Assembly (NCBI RefSeq): GCF_024199945.1
Contig: NZ_JANADP010000001.1
Location: 6,014,001-6,078,000, forward strand
DNA from: Bradyrhizobium sp. CCGUVB4N
Lineage (GTDB): Bacteria; Pseudomonadota; Alphaproteobacteria; Rhizobiales; Xanthobacteraceae
Direction of reading: 5' to 3'
Length of the DNA: 64,000 nt
Every line of letters begins with the position of its first letter. Positions within the stretch are counted from its first letter, which is position 1. Positions 26,822 to 34,914 of this stretch are shown piece after piece. Under the pieces are notes generated by a model. The model was given only the letters and a program-made list of their open reading frames with translations. It had not been told where the DNA came from and did no database searches. The translations under genes were made by a program, and so were the position numbers.

Positions 26822-27559
26822 CTACCGGGTGATGTTCAATCCCGCCAGCATTTCCTTCACCGCCGACATCGCGGATGCGAGCTTATCCGCATCGCGCGAG
26901 CGCACCACCAGATTGGTGTTCGGCTTTTGCTCCTCGTCCATGAAGGGATAGCTGCCGATGATGGTGTCGGGATGAGCGGCGGCGATCGCCCGCAGCGGGC
27001 TGCCGATGTCGCCTTCCCGCGCATTGGCACGGACTGATTCGGAAAGCATCCGCACACCCGATTTCAGCTTGGGCGAAACGATGTCCATCATGGCCTGCAT
27101 GATTGAGGGCACGCCGGCCATCACGATGACATTGCCGATCTTGAAGCCGGGGGCGAGGATGGTTGCGCTCTGGATCAGCTCGGCGCCGTCGGGAATGCGG
27201 GCCATGCGCAAGCGGGCCTCGTTGAGGTCCTGCTCGCTCCAGCGCTCCTTGAAGCGGGCGACCACCTCCGGGTGATGGTCGATGCCGACGCCGAACGCCT
27301 TGGCGACGCTATCAGCAGTGATGTCGTCATGGGTTGGCCCAATGCCGCCGGTGGTGAACACATAATTGTAGCGATGCCGCAGTGCATCCAAGGCGGCGAT
27401 GATGTCGGGCTCGTCGTCGGAGACGACCCGGACTTCCTTCAGGTCGATGCCGATATTGGTCAGGTATTCGGCGATGAAGCCGATATTCTTGTCCTTGGTC
27501 CGGCCGGACAGGATTTCATCCCCGATGACCAGAATGCCCGCCGTGACGATCTCGCTCAT
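26822..27559 (-). CDS. CinA-like molybdopterin-binding domain protein
   Basis: 245 residues consisting of the MoaB/Mog-type domain found at the N-terminus of CinA. Landmarks are TAGILVIGDEILSGRTKDKN, VVSDDEPDIIAALD, VFTTGGIGPTHDDIT and PLRAIAAAHPD. The C-terminal nicotinamide-mononucleotide deamidase domain of full CinA (PncC) is absent, as in many alphaproteobacteria where it is a separate gene. Full-length relatives hydrolyse ADP-ribose or repair NAD by-products; for this short form the role is uncertain. First gene of the minus-strand operon with gpt (38 bp gap). Confidence 0.88.
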   Translation of the reverse strand: MSEIVTAGILVIGDEILSGRTKDKNIGFIAEYLTNIGIDLKEVRVVSDDEPDIIAALDALRHRYNYVFTTGGIGPTHDDITADSVAKAFGVGIDHHPEVVARFKERWSEQDLNEARLRMARIPDGAELIQSATILAPGFKIGNVIVMAGVPSIMQAMMDIVSPKLKSGVRMLSESVRANAREGDIGSPLRAIAAAHPDTIIGSYPFMDEEQKPNTNLVVRSRDADKLASAMSAVKEMLAGLNITR

Positions 27560-27710
27560 GCCTTAAGTCCCTCACCTCTGGTCCCGACTTTGCCGAGGTA
27601 ACGCGTTGAAGTCACGCGGTTTTGCTGCCGAAATAAGCAGTCCTCAGCCATTTTTTCAGGCAGCTCACCGGTCATCCCCGGCAAATGCCCCTTCTCAATG
27701 CTTATAGCGC

Positions 27711-27726
27711 TGGCCCGCCCCTTGCT
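27711..27726 (+). promoter_or_regulatory. Candidate sigma-54 promoter of the ATP-grasp/alpha-E/transglutaminase genes
   Basis: TGGCCCG, CCCC, then TTGCT. The invariant GG (27712-27713) and GC (27724-27725) are exactly 10 bp apart, and only one consensus position differs (C for A). Transcription would start near 27737, about 100 nt ahead of the ATP-grasp ATG. It lies in the 277-bp divergent gap with the CinA-like gene, where no other promoter stands out. Confidence 0.6.
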
Positions 27727-27836
27727 ACCTCCTCAGAGTCATGCACTCTTGCCGCATGGCCAGGACGTTGCGGTCTTCATCAAGGCCTGACGACCTGTCC
27801 AATGGCGCAACGCCTAGCGGAGACAAGTCGGGATCT

Positions 27837-29255
27837 ATGGCAGTCGCGTTTGACGAAATGAATATTCCGGGTGGGGACCTACGCCCCGCCTATCAGGAGC
27901 TGGCACGCTGGCTCAAGGAGACGCCTCCAGAGGCGCTCGAATATCGCCGCCAAGAGGCCGAGCTCCTGTTCCGCCGCATCGGCATCACCTTTGCGGTCTA
28001 TGGGGACTCCGAATCCACCGAGCGCCTGATCCCGTTCGACGTGATCCCGCGGATCATGTCCGGCAAGGAATGGACGCTGCTGGAGAGGGGCCTGAAGCAG
28101 CGCGTCAAGGCGCTGAACATGTTCCTGCGCGACATCTATCACGGCCGTGACATCCTCCGCGCCGAGATCGTGCCCGACGATCTGATCTTCCAGAACCCGG
28201 TCTTCCGCCCCGAGATGAACGGCCAGCAGGTGCCGCACGACGTTTACGTGCACATCGCCGGCATCGATATCATTCGGGTCGATGCCAACGACTTCATCGT
28301 GCTGGAGGACAATGCGCGCACGCCGTCGGGCGTGTCCTACATGCTGGAAAACCGCGAGATCATGATGCGGCTGTTTCCGGATCTGTTCGCCCGCCACAGG
28401 GTGGCGCCGGTCGAGCGCTATCCGGACGAACTGCTCTCCGCGCTGCGCTCGGTCGCACCGAACAGTGCCTCAGGTGAACCGACGGTCGCCCTCCTCACGC
28501 CCGGCGTCTACAACTCCGCCTATTACGAGCACTCCTTCCTTGCCGACAAGCTCGGCATCGAGCTGGTCGAGGGCCGCGACCTCATCGTCAAGAACAACGA
28601 AGTGTTCATGCGGACGACCGAGGGCGTGAAACGGGTCGACGTGATCTACCGCCGCGTCGACGACGATTTCCTCGATCCCCTCACCTTCCGTCCCGACTCC
28701 GCGCTCGGCGTGCCCGGGCTGATGTCGGCCTACGCGGCCGGCAACATCACGCTCGCCAATGCGGTCGGCACCGGCATCGCCGACGACAAGGCGATCTACT
28801 CCTACATGCCGGAGATCGTGAAATTCTACCTCGGCGAGGAGCCGATCCTGAAGAACGTGCAGACCTGGCGCTGCCGCGAGCCGAAGGATCTCGCTTACGT
28901 GCTCGACCATCTCGGCGATCTCGTCGTCAAGGAAGTGCACGGCTCCGGCGGTTACGGCATGCTGATCGGCCCCGCGGCGACGAAAGCAACGATCGAAGCT
29001 TTCCGCGAGAAGCTCAAACGCGAGCCGGAAGGCTTCATCGCCCAGCCGACGCTGGCGCTCTCGACCTGCCCGACCTGCACGGCAAGCGGCCTCGCGCCGC
29101 GCCATGTGGACCTGCGCCCCTTCGTGCTCACCGGCAGCAAGAGCACGACGATCGTGCCGGGCGGGCTGACACGTGTTGCGCTGAAGGAAGGTTCGCTCGT
29201 GGTGAATTCGAGCCAGGGCGGCGGCACCAAAGATACCTGGATTTTGGACGAGTAG
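27837..29255 (+). CDS. Circularly permuted ATP-grasp protein (DUF404/407 type)
   Basis: 472 residues. It matches the circularly permuted ATP-grasp type 2 family: GKEWTLLERGLKQRVKALN near residue 77, FLRDIYHGRDIL, FIVLEDNARTPSGVSYMLEN near 159, VKEVHGSGGYGML near 361 and DLRPFVLTGS near the end. Such proteins are predicted peptide or amino-acid ligases. ATG 27837 is preferred; the frame is open to 27741 but the extra stretch has weak coding character. It is followed after 4 bp by the alpha-E gene, then by the transglutaminase gene, a set that commonly occurs with Anbu peptidase genes. Confidence 0.9.
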   Translation: MAVAFDEMNIPGGDLRPAYQELARWLKETPPEALEYRRQEAELLFRRIGITFAVYGDSESTERLIPFDVIPRIMSGKEWTLLERGLKQRVKALNMFLRDIYHGRDILRAEIVPDDLIFQNPVFRPEMNGQQVPHDVYVHIAGIDIIRVDANDFIVLEDNARTPSGVSYMLENREIMMRLFPDLFARHRVAPVERYPDELLSALRSVAPNSASGEPTVALLTPGVYNSAYYEHSFLADKLGIELVEGRDLIVKNNEVFMRTTEGVKRVDVIYRRVDDDFLDPLTFRPDSALGVPGLMSAYAAGNITLANAVGTGIADDKAIYSYMPEIVKFYLGEEPILKNVQTWRCREPKDLAYVLDHLGDLVVKEVHGSGGYGMLIGPAATKATIEAFREKLKREPEGFIAQPTLALSTCPTCTASGLAPRHVDLRPFVLTGSKSTTIVPGGLTRVALKEGSLVVNSSQGGGTKDTWILDE

Positions 29256-29259
29256 AGAT

Positions 29260-30204
29260 ATGCTGTCGCGTACCGCCGAAAACCTCTACTGGCTCGCCCG
29301 CTATGTCGAACGGGCCGAATATCTCGCGCGCACCATTGATGCGACCTTGCGCGTCACCGCGCTTCCCGCCGCCTATATCGGCAAGACCAACGAGTGGGAC
29401 TCCGCCCTGCTCACCGCCGGCGTCGCGGAAAGCTTCTATCAGACCCACGAGGAAGCCAACGAGCACAACGTCGTCGATTACCTGTCGTTCTCGGCCGACA
29501 ACCCGTCCTCGATCAGGAACTGCATCGAGGCCGCGCGGCTGAATTCGCGCTCGGTGCGCACCGCGCTGACCAGCGAGATGTGGGACACCATCAACTCGGC
29601 CTGGATCGAGCTGCAGGCGGTCTGGAGCAAGGGCACCTCCACACGCGAGGACCTCGCGAAATTCCTGCGCTTTGTGCAGGAGACCTCGCTGCGCTTCGAC
29701 GGCTCGGCATACCGCACCATGCTGCGCAACGACGCCTACTGGTTCTCGCGCCTCGGCCTGCATCTGGAGCGCGCCGACAACACCGCACGCATTCTCGACG
29801 TCAAGTATCACGTGCTGCTGCCCGAGGAGGAGCACGTCGGCGGTCCGCTCGACTTCTATCAGTGGAGCTCGATCCTGCGCTCGGTATCGGCGCTGACGGC
29901 CTATCACTGGGTCTACCGCGAGACGCTGAAACCGTGGCTGGTCGCGGATCTGCTCATCCTCAACGGCACGCTGCCGCGCTCGCTTGCGAGCTGCTACGAC
30001 AATCTCACGCGCAACCTCGACCAGATCGGCGTCGCCTATGGCCGCCAGGGTCCGGCGCAACGCCACGCCCGCGGCATCCGCAACCGGCTGGAACACAGCA
30101 ACATGAACGACATTTTCCAGCACGGCGTGCATGAATTCATTCAGGAATTCATCGCGGACAATTCCAGGCTGGGCGAAATCATCACGAAGCAGTATTTGAT
30201 CTGA
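29260..30204 (+). CDS. Alpha-E domain protein
   Basis: 314 residues, all helical. The family signature is at the very start: LSRTAENLYWLARYVERAEY. Further conserved parts are TSLRFDGSAYRTMLRNDAYW, SRLGLHLERADNTARILDVK near residue 165 and LRSVSALTAYHW. It has no catalytic motif that I know and probably acts as a partner or scaffold for the ATP-grasp ligase, whose stop is 4 bp upstream. The tight spacing shows one operon. Confidence 0.92.
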   Translation: MLSRTAENLYWLARYVERAEYLARTIDATLRVTALPAAYIGKTNEWDSALLTAGVAESFYQTHEEANEHNVVDYLSFSADNPSSIRNCIEAARLNSRSVRTALTSEMWDTINSAWIELQAVWSKGTSTREDLAKFLRFVQETSLRFDGSAYRTMLRNDAYWFSRLGLHLERADNTARILDVKYHVLLPEEEHVGGPLDFYQWSSILRSVSALTAYHWVYRETLKPWLVADLLILNGTLPRSLASCYDNLTRNLDQIGVAYGRQGPAQRHARGIRNRLEHSNMNDIFQHGVHEFIQEFIADNSRLGEIITKQYLI

Positions 30205-30230
30205 TGTCCCCCGGCTGACGAAACGGGATA

Positions 30231-30323
30231 TCGTCATGGCCGGGCTTGTCCCGGCCATCCACGTTCTTGCTGCCGCGCGGTGAGGAAGAGCGTGGATGCC
30301 CGGGACCAGCCCGGGCATGACGA
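30231..30323. repeat. Long-hairpin intergenic repeat (family B)
   Basis: TCGTCATGGCCGGGCTTGT opens and CCAGCCCGGGCATGACGA closes this 93-bp element, and inner arms CCACGTTCTT and AGAGCGTGG also pair. Its left arm is the same as the unit at 19919. It fills most of the 169 bp between the alpha-E and transglutaminase genes. Confidence 0.7.
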
Positions 30324-30373
30324 GCTTCTTCGCGAAAGGCAGTCGGGCCTAACCACTAACTGCACGGTTCCCC

Positions 30374-31222
30374 ATGCGCCTGCGAATCCAGCACACCACG
30401 ACCTATCGCTACGAGCCGCAGGCGACGAGCGTGATCCAGATCCTGCGCATGACACCGTGCAGCCATGATGGGCAATATGTGGCGGAATGGCAGATCGACG
30501 TCTCGACCGACACCAAGCTCGATATCCATGAGGACGCCTTCGGCAACGTCACCCATGTCTTGTCATGCGGACCCGTCGGCGACATCAAGATCACGGCCGA
30601 GGGCCTGATCGAGACCCACGATACCGGCGGCGTGCTGCGCGGCGCCGACGAGCGCTTTCCCGCCGACATGTTTCTGCGCACCACCGATCTCACGACCGTC
30701 AATCCTGCAATGGCAGCGGTCGCGCGCCAGTTGCGCAGCGAGGCCGAAAGCGACACGCTGGGCTTCCTGCACACGCTGATGAGCGAGATCAGCGACCACA
30801 TGACCTTCGACGAAGATCCGACCAATAGCGGCACGTCGGCGGCCGAAGCGTTCACGCTCAAGCGCGGCGTCTGTCAGGACTATGCGCATATCTTCATCGC
30901 TTGCGCCCGCACCGGCGGCGTGCCGGCGCGCTTCGTCTCCGGACACTTCTTGCGCTCCGACGGCACCGTGCATCAGGACGCCGGCCATGCCTGGGCGGAA
31001 GCCTACGTTCCCGATCTCGGCTGGGTCGGTTTCGACCCTGCCAACAGCATCTGCACCACCGACGCCCATGTCCGCGTCGCCATCGGACTCGATTATCTCG
31101 GCGCGGCACCGGTGCGCGGCACCCGCTATGGCGGGGGCGCGGAGACGCTGACGGTCGCGGTCAAGGTCGAGCAGGCCGGCCGCGGCGGCCAGTCGCAATC
31201 GCAATCCCAGCGGCAGAGCTAG
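30374..31222 (+). CDS. Transglutaminase-like cysteine protease family protein
   Basis: 282 residues. The N-terminal beta domain (RLRIQHTTTYRYEPQATSV) is typical of bacterial transglutaminase-like proteins. The catalytic triad is seen in LKRGVCQDYAHIFIACAR (Cys near residue 167), DAGHAWAEAYVPDLGWVGFD (His near 207) and the Asp of GFDPANS. These enzymes cleave or transfer amide bonds and are the usual third member of the ATP-grasp/alpha-E cluster. The C-terminus is a run of Gln/Ser (QSQSQSQRQS) that comes from a short repeat in the DNA and is probably disordered. No clear ribosome site lies before the ATG. Confidence 0.92.
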   Translation: MRLRIQHTTTYRYEPQATSVIQILRMTPCSHDGQYVAEWQIDVSTDTKLDIHEDAFGNVTHVLSCGPVGDIKITAEGLIETHDTGGVLRGADERFPADMFLRTTDLTTVNPAMAAVARQLRSEAESDTLGFLHTLMSEISDHMTFDEDPTNSGTSAAEAFTLKRGVCQDYAHIFIACARTGGVPARFVSGHFLRSDGTVHQDAGHAWAEAYVPDLGWVGFDPANSICTTDAHVRVAIGLDYLGAAPVRGTRYGGGAETLTVAVKVEQAGRGGQSQSQSQRQS

Positions 31223-31334
31223 GCCCGGCAGCAGGCGTTACAGCCGTAATCGACGGCGACCGCGCTGAAACCGCATCGTAGCGCCGTCTCTTCAACCTCC
31301 GTTGCGATCCATCCCGCAACAGAGGTTGAGACAG

Positions 31335-32531
31335 ATGCGGCTTCAAGAAAAAATCAGCAATTCCCTGGCACTGCGCGATCCCCACAAGGGCATGCTTCTG
31401 GGCATCGGCGAGTTGGCGCCCGAGATCACGGCACGCGCCGCCGAGATCGAAGCTGCGCGCCGTCTCCCGCCCGATCTGGTGGAACGGCTGAAATCGATCG
31501 GACTGTTTCGGATGTTCGTGCCGCGGAGCCATGGCGGGCTGGAGCTCGATCTGCCGGCCGGGCTCGAGGTGATGAAGACGCTGACCCGTCTCGACGGCTC
31601 GATCGGCTGGATCGCGATCGTTGCCGGCGTCGGCGGCCTTTTCGCCGCCGCGGCGCGTCCTGAACTGTATCAGCAGATCTATCAGGATGGACCAGACGTG
31701 GCGATCTGCGGCTCGTCACAGCCGGCAGGAACGGCGGAGCGCGTGGCCGACGGCTATCGCGTCAAGGGGCGCTGGCCGTTCGCCAGCAGCTGCACCCATG
31801 CCGACTGGATCGGCGGATTTTGCGTTGTCACCGACCGCGGCAAGCCGGTCCCGGGCCCGCAGGGCAAGCCGTTGGTTCGTGCAATCATGCTGCCGGCGCG
31901 CGATTGGGAGATCGAGGACACCTGGCACGCAGCAGGGCTCAAGGGCACCGGCAGCCATCACATCACGCTGCGGGAGACATCCGTTCCCGATACCCACGTC
32001 TTCGATGTCGATGCTGCCCCGCGCCTGTCGGGTCCGCTCTATCAGGCGTTGCGGCAATGGCTGCCGTTGCTGCACGGGACATTCTCGGTGGGCCTGGCCG
32101 AGGGCACCGTCGACGATCTGCTCGCGCTGGCCCATACCGGGCGGCAGCAATTATACGCGGCGGTGCCGATGCGGGAGTCCGAGATTTTCCAGTACGAGCT
32201 CGGCCGGATTTCCGCGGACCTGAAGGCGGCGCAGGCGTTTCACGAGGTGCAGGTCGCCAGCCATTGGCGGCGCGCGTTGTCGGGAACGCTGAACGATCCG
32301 GATCTCCTGGTCGAGGGGGCTCGATCCGCGGCCTGGCTCGCCACGACCTGCGTCGGCATTGCGGACGCCTGCTTTGCGCTGGCGGGAAGCAGCGCGGTCT
32401 ATGACAGCTCGCCGCTGCAGCGGCGTCTGCGCGACCTTCACATCGGCGCGCAGCACGCTCACGCACAGCAGCGGCAATATGTCGAGGTCGGCAGGCTGGC
32501 CTTGCGTCGCTCGGCCGAGCAGGCCTGTTGA
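31335..32531 (+). CDS. Acyl-CoA dehydrogenase-type flavin-dependent monooxygenase/hydroxylase
   Basis: 398 residues of the acyl-CoA dehydrogenase fold, nearest in feel to the HsaA/pigment-hydroxylase group of flavin-dependent oxygenases. Landmarks are LVERLKSIGLFRMFVPRSHG, LTRLDGSIGWIA, YRVKGRWPFASSCTHADW and TWHAAGLKGTGSHHITLRET. The C-terminal part has MRESEIFQYELGRISADLKA. The catalytic glutamate of true acyl-CoA dehydrogenases is not evident. A reduced-flavin partner would be needed and none is adjacent. ATG 31335 is preferred to the earlier start at 31302. The gene breaks the usual run from transglutaminase to Anbu peptidase. Confidence 0.82.
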   Translation: MRLQEKISNSLALRDPHKGMLLGIGELAPEITARAAEIEAARRLPPDLVERLKSIGLFRMFVPRSHGGLELDLPAGLEVMKTLTRLDGSIGWIAIVAGVGGLFAAAARPELYQQIYQDGPDVAICGSSQPAGTAERVADGYRVKGRWPFASSCTHADWIGGFCVVTDRGKPVPGPQGKPLVRAIMLPARDWEIEDTWHAAGLKGTGSHHITLRETSVPDTHVFDVDAAPRLSGPLYQALRQWLPLLHGTFSVGLAEGTVDDLLALAHTGRQQLYAAVPMRESEIFQYELGRISADLKAAQAFHEVQVASHWRRALSGTLNDPDLLVEGARSAAWLATTCVGIADACFALAGSSAVYDSSPLQRRLRDLHIGAQHAHAQQRQYVEVGRLALRRSAEQAC

Positions 32532-32585
32532 CCGCACCAGCCGTGCTACACTCGCAGGATCCACCCCGACCCTGCGAGGACCCCC

Positions 32586-32993
32586 ATGGCGACCGTGAAG
32601 CTGCTCTCGGACGATGAACTCTCCAGCGAGGCGCGCGCCGTTTTCGACGACATCCGAAAAGTCCGACAATCGGATTTCGTCAACAATTTCTGGCGCGCGC
32701 TGGCGCATGATCCGAAGACGCTGCGGCGGACCTGGGAGAGCATCAAGGAGGTGATGGCGCCGGGCGCGCTCGATCCCAAGGTCAAGGAGATGCTTTATGT
32801 CGCGGTCTCGATCGCGCATGGCTGCAGCTACTGCATCCATTCGCACACCGCGGCCGCCCGGGCCAAGGGCATGACCGAGACCGAATATGGCGAGCTGCTT
32901 GCCATCGTCGGCATGGCTTCGGAAACCAACCGGCTGGTCACCGCGCTCGGCGTCCCCGTCGACCGGGCGTTTCTCGCCGATGCCGCTGACTGA
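32586..32993 (+). CDS. Carboxymuconolactone decarboxylase/AhpD-like protein
   Basis: 135 residues, with GAGGA before the ATG. The AhpD active site is present as HGCSYCIHSHTAAA near residue 80: CxxC followed by His, which suggests a thiol-disulfide or peroxide-reducing role instead of the decarboxylase reaction. LYVAVSIA precedes it and MTETEYGELLAIV follows it, as usual in this family. It is 54 bp after the monooxygenase-type gene and may protect against peroxide made by that flavoenzyme. Confidence 0.9.
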   Translation: MATVKLLSDDELSSEARAVFDDIRKVRQSDFVNNFWRALAHDPKTLRRTWESIKEVMAPGALDPKVKEMLYVAVSIAHGCSYCIHSHTAAARAKGMTETEYGELLAIVGMASETNRLVTALGVPVDRAFLADAAD

Positions 32994-33099
32994 GCTAGGC
33001 TTTTTGCCCCGTCTATGCGTGCCATTGGGGGTTTCATGCGCCCCCGAAATTGGCTACTAGATTGGCGCCGGCAAAAGCGCTCGCGTTCGGGGACTGGAA

Positions 33100-33858
33100 A
33101 TGACCTATTGTTGTGGAATCCTGGTTCGGGACGGGCTGGTCATGATCGCCGACACCCGCACCAACGCCGGCCTCGACAATGTCTCGACCTTCCGCAAGCT
33201 GCACATCTTTTCCAAGCCGGGCGACCGCATCATGGCGATCGCCAGCGCCGGCAATCTCGCCATCAGCCAGTCGGTGCTCTCCACCCTGACCGAGGGTCTC
33301 GAGGACCCGAACACGGGCGAGATCGAGACGCTGATGAACGCGCCGACCATGTTCCAGGCCGCCCAGCGCATCGGCCGGGCGATCCGGGCGGTGCACGCGA
33401 CCGAAGGCCCCGCGCTGAAATCCGAGGACGTGTCGTTCGACGTTTCCTTCCTGTTCGGCGGCCAGATCAAGGGCGCACGGATGCGCCTGTTCATGGTCTA
33501 CACGGCCGGCAATTTCATCGAATGCACCACCGACACGCCCTACCTGCAGATCGGCGAGCACAAATACGGCAAGCCGGTGCTCGACCGCGCCATGCATTAC
33601 GACGTCGAGCTCTACGAGGCGCTGAAGACCGGCCTGATCTCGATGGACTCGACCATGCGCTCGAACCTCGGCGTCGGTCTTCCCATCGACGTGCTGGTGG
33701 TGCGCGCGGATGCCTGCGATGCCGATCTCAACCACCGCATCGAGGCAGGCGAGCCCTATTTCCACGACCTGCGCTCGCGCTGGTCGGCGGCGTTGCGCGC
33801 GGCGCATCAGAATATTCCGCGTCCGCCCTACAAGAACGAAAAAGAACCCAAAACCTGA
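33100..33858 (+). CDS. Anbu-type proteasome-like peptidase
   Basis: 252 residues. After removal of Met the N-terminus is TYCCGILVRDGLVMIADTRT, giving the nucleophile Thr1 and the conserved Asp17; the lysine follows in FRKLHIF (position 32-33). These three make the proteasome-type active site, and there is no propeptide, as in Anbu. Other landmarks are SVLSTLTEGLEDP and FLFGGQIKGARMRLFMVYTA. Anbu proteins assemble into open helical rings, and their native substrate is unknown. GGGGACTGG before the ATG is the ribosome site. It belongs functionally to the ATP-grasp, alpha-E and transglutaminase genes at 27837-31222, separated here by two genes. Confidence 0.9.
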   Translation: MTYCCGILVRDGLVMIADTRTNAGLDNVSTFRKLHIFSKPGDRIMAIASAGNLAISQSVLSTLTEGLEDPNTGEIETLMNAPTMFQAAQRIGRAIRAVHATEGPALKSEDVSFDVSFLFGGQIKGARMRLFMVYTAGNFIECTTDTPYLQIGEHKYGKPVLDRAMHYDVELYEALKTGLISMDSTMRSNLGVGLPIDVLVVRADACDADLNHRIEAGEPYFHDLRSRWSAALRAAHQNIPRPPYKNEKEPKT

Positions 33859-33882
33859 CAACTGAAGAAAAGGCAGGAAACG

Positions 33883-34641
33883 ATGAGTGAAGCAAAAAAG
33901 ATCGCAGTGGTGACGGGCGCCGGCACCGGTGTCGGACGCGCCGCGTCGCTGGCGCTGATGAACACCGGCTTCACCGTGGTGCTGGTCGGGCGCCGGCTCG
34001 ACATGCTCGAGGAGACCGCCAAGCTCGGCCCCGCGGGCAAGAGCCTGTGCGTCACCGCCGACATGACCAAGCCCGACTCGATCGCCGCGCTGTTCGACAA
34101 GGTGAAGGCGACCTACGGCCGGCTCGACGTGCTGTTCAACAACGCCGGCATGGGCGCGCCCGCCGTCAACTTCGAGGACCTCAGCCTCGAGCAGTGGCAG
34201 GCGGTGGTGAACACCAACCTCACCGGCCCGTTCCTGTGCACCCAGCACGCCTTCCGCATCATGAAGGACCAGAGCCCGCGCGGCGGCCGCATCATCAACA
34301 ACGGCTCGATCTCGGCGCATGCGCCGCGGCCGTTCTCGGCGGCCTACACCTCGACCAAGCACGCCATCACGGGCCTCACCAAGGCGTCCAATCTCGACGG
34401 CCGCATGTACGACATCGCGGTCGGCCAGGTCGACATCGGCAATGCCGCGACGCCGATGACCGACCGCATGGTCAACGGCCCTGGCGTGCTGCAGCCGGAC
34501 GGCACCACCAAGCACGAGCCGCGCATGGATGCGAAGGCGGTCGGCGATGCGGTGGCCTACATGGCCGGCCTGCCGCTCGATGCCAACGTGCTGACCATGA
34601 CGGTGATGGCCAGCAAGATGCCGTTCGTCGGACGCGGCTGA
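33883..34641 (+). CDS. SDR family oxidoreductase
   Basis: 252 residues. The NAD(P) motif VVTGAGTGVGRAASLAL is at the N-terminus (TGxxxGxG), NNAGMGAP is near residue 86, and the catalytic Ser (NGSISAHAP) and YTSTKHA (Tyr and Lys) are near 147-159. The basic Arg pair after strand 2 (VGRRLDM) suggests NADP preference. AGGAAACG precedes the ATG and the gene starts 24 bp after the Anbu gene, so they are probably co-transcribed. Substrate unknown. Confidence 0.9.
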   Translation: MSEAKKIAVVTGAGTGVGRAASLALMNTGFTVVLVGRRLDMLEETAKLGPAGKSLCVTADMTKPDSIAALFDKVKATYGRLDVLFNNAGMGAPAVNFEDLSLEQWQAVVNTNLTGPFLCTQHAFRIMKDQSPRGGRIINNGSISAHAPRPFSAAYTSTKHAITGLTKASNLDGRMYDIAVGQVDIGNAATPMTDRMVNGPGVLQPDGTTKHEPRMDAKAVGDAVAYMAGLPLDANVLTMTVMASKMPFVGRG

Positions 34642-34774
34642 ACCAAAACTACGAAAACAACCCCATGCACAGTAGGCGTCAAGAGGCGCCTGCTGCTGCC
34701 CGGCTTGCGGGGTGACGCGGCGTAAGTCCACGCGCTGCTTCAGCAATCGTCATTACGCGCGCAGACTTGCCGCT

Positions 34775-34912
34775 CTCGTGCCCCGGACGCAGCGCGGCAT
34801 GCAATGACGCGTTGCTGAGCCGGGGCCCATGCCTCCGCGATCTCGCTCTCGGCCTTCTGGGTCCCGGCTCTGCGCAGCAACGCTCCGCGTTGCAGCGCGT
34901 CCGGGACACGAG
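34775..34912. repeat. Long-hairpin intergenic repeat (family E, CTCGTGCCCCGGACGC ends)
   Basis: The 138-bp element begins CTCGTGCCCCGGACGCAGCG and ends with the near complement GCAGCGCGTCCGGGACACGAG minus a base or two. Inner arms (ACGCGTTGCTGAGCCGGG and CCCGGCTCTGCGCAGCAACG) also pair. It ends 3 bp before the stop of the MFS gene, so a transcript of that gene would run into this hairpin. A related half unit is seen at 45656. Confidence 0.7.
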
Positions 34913-34914
34913 CC

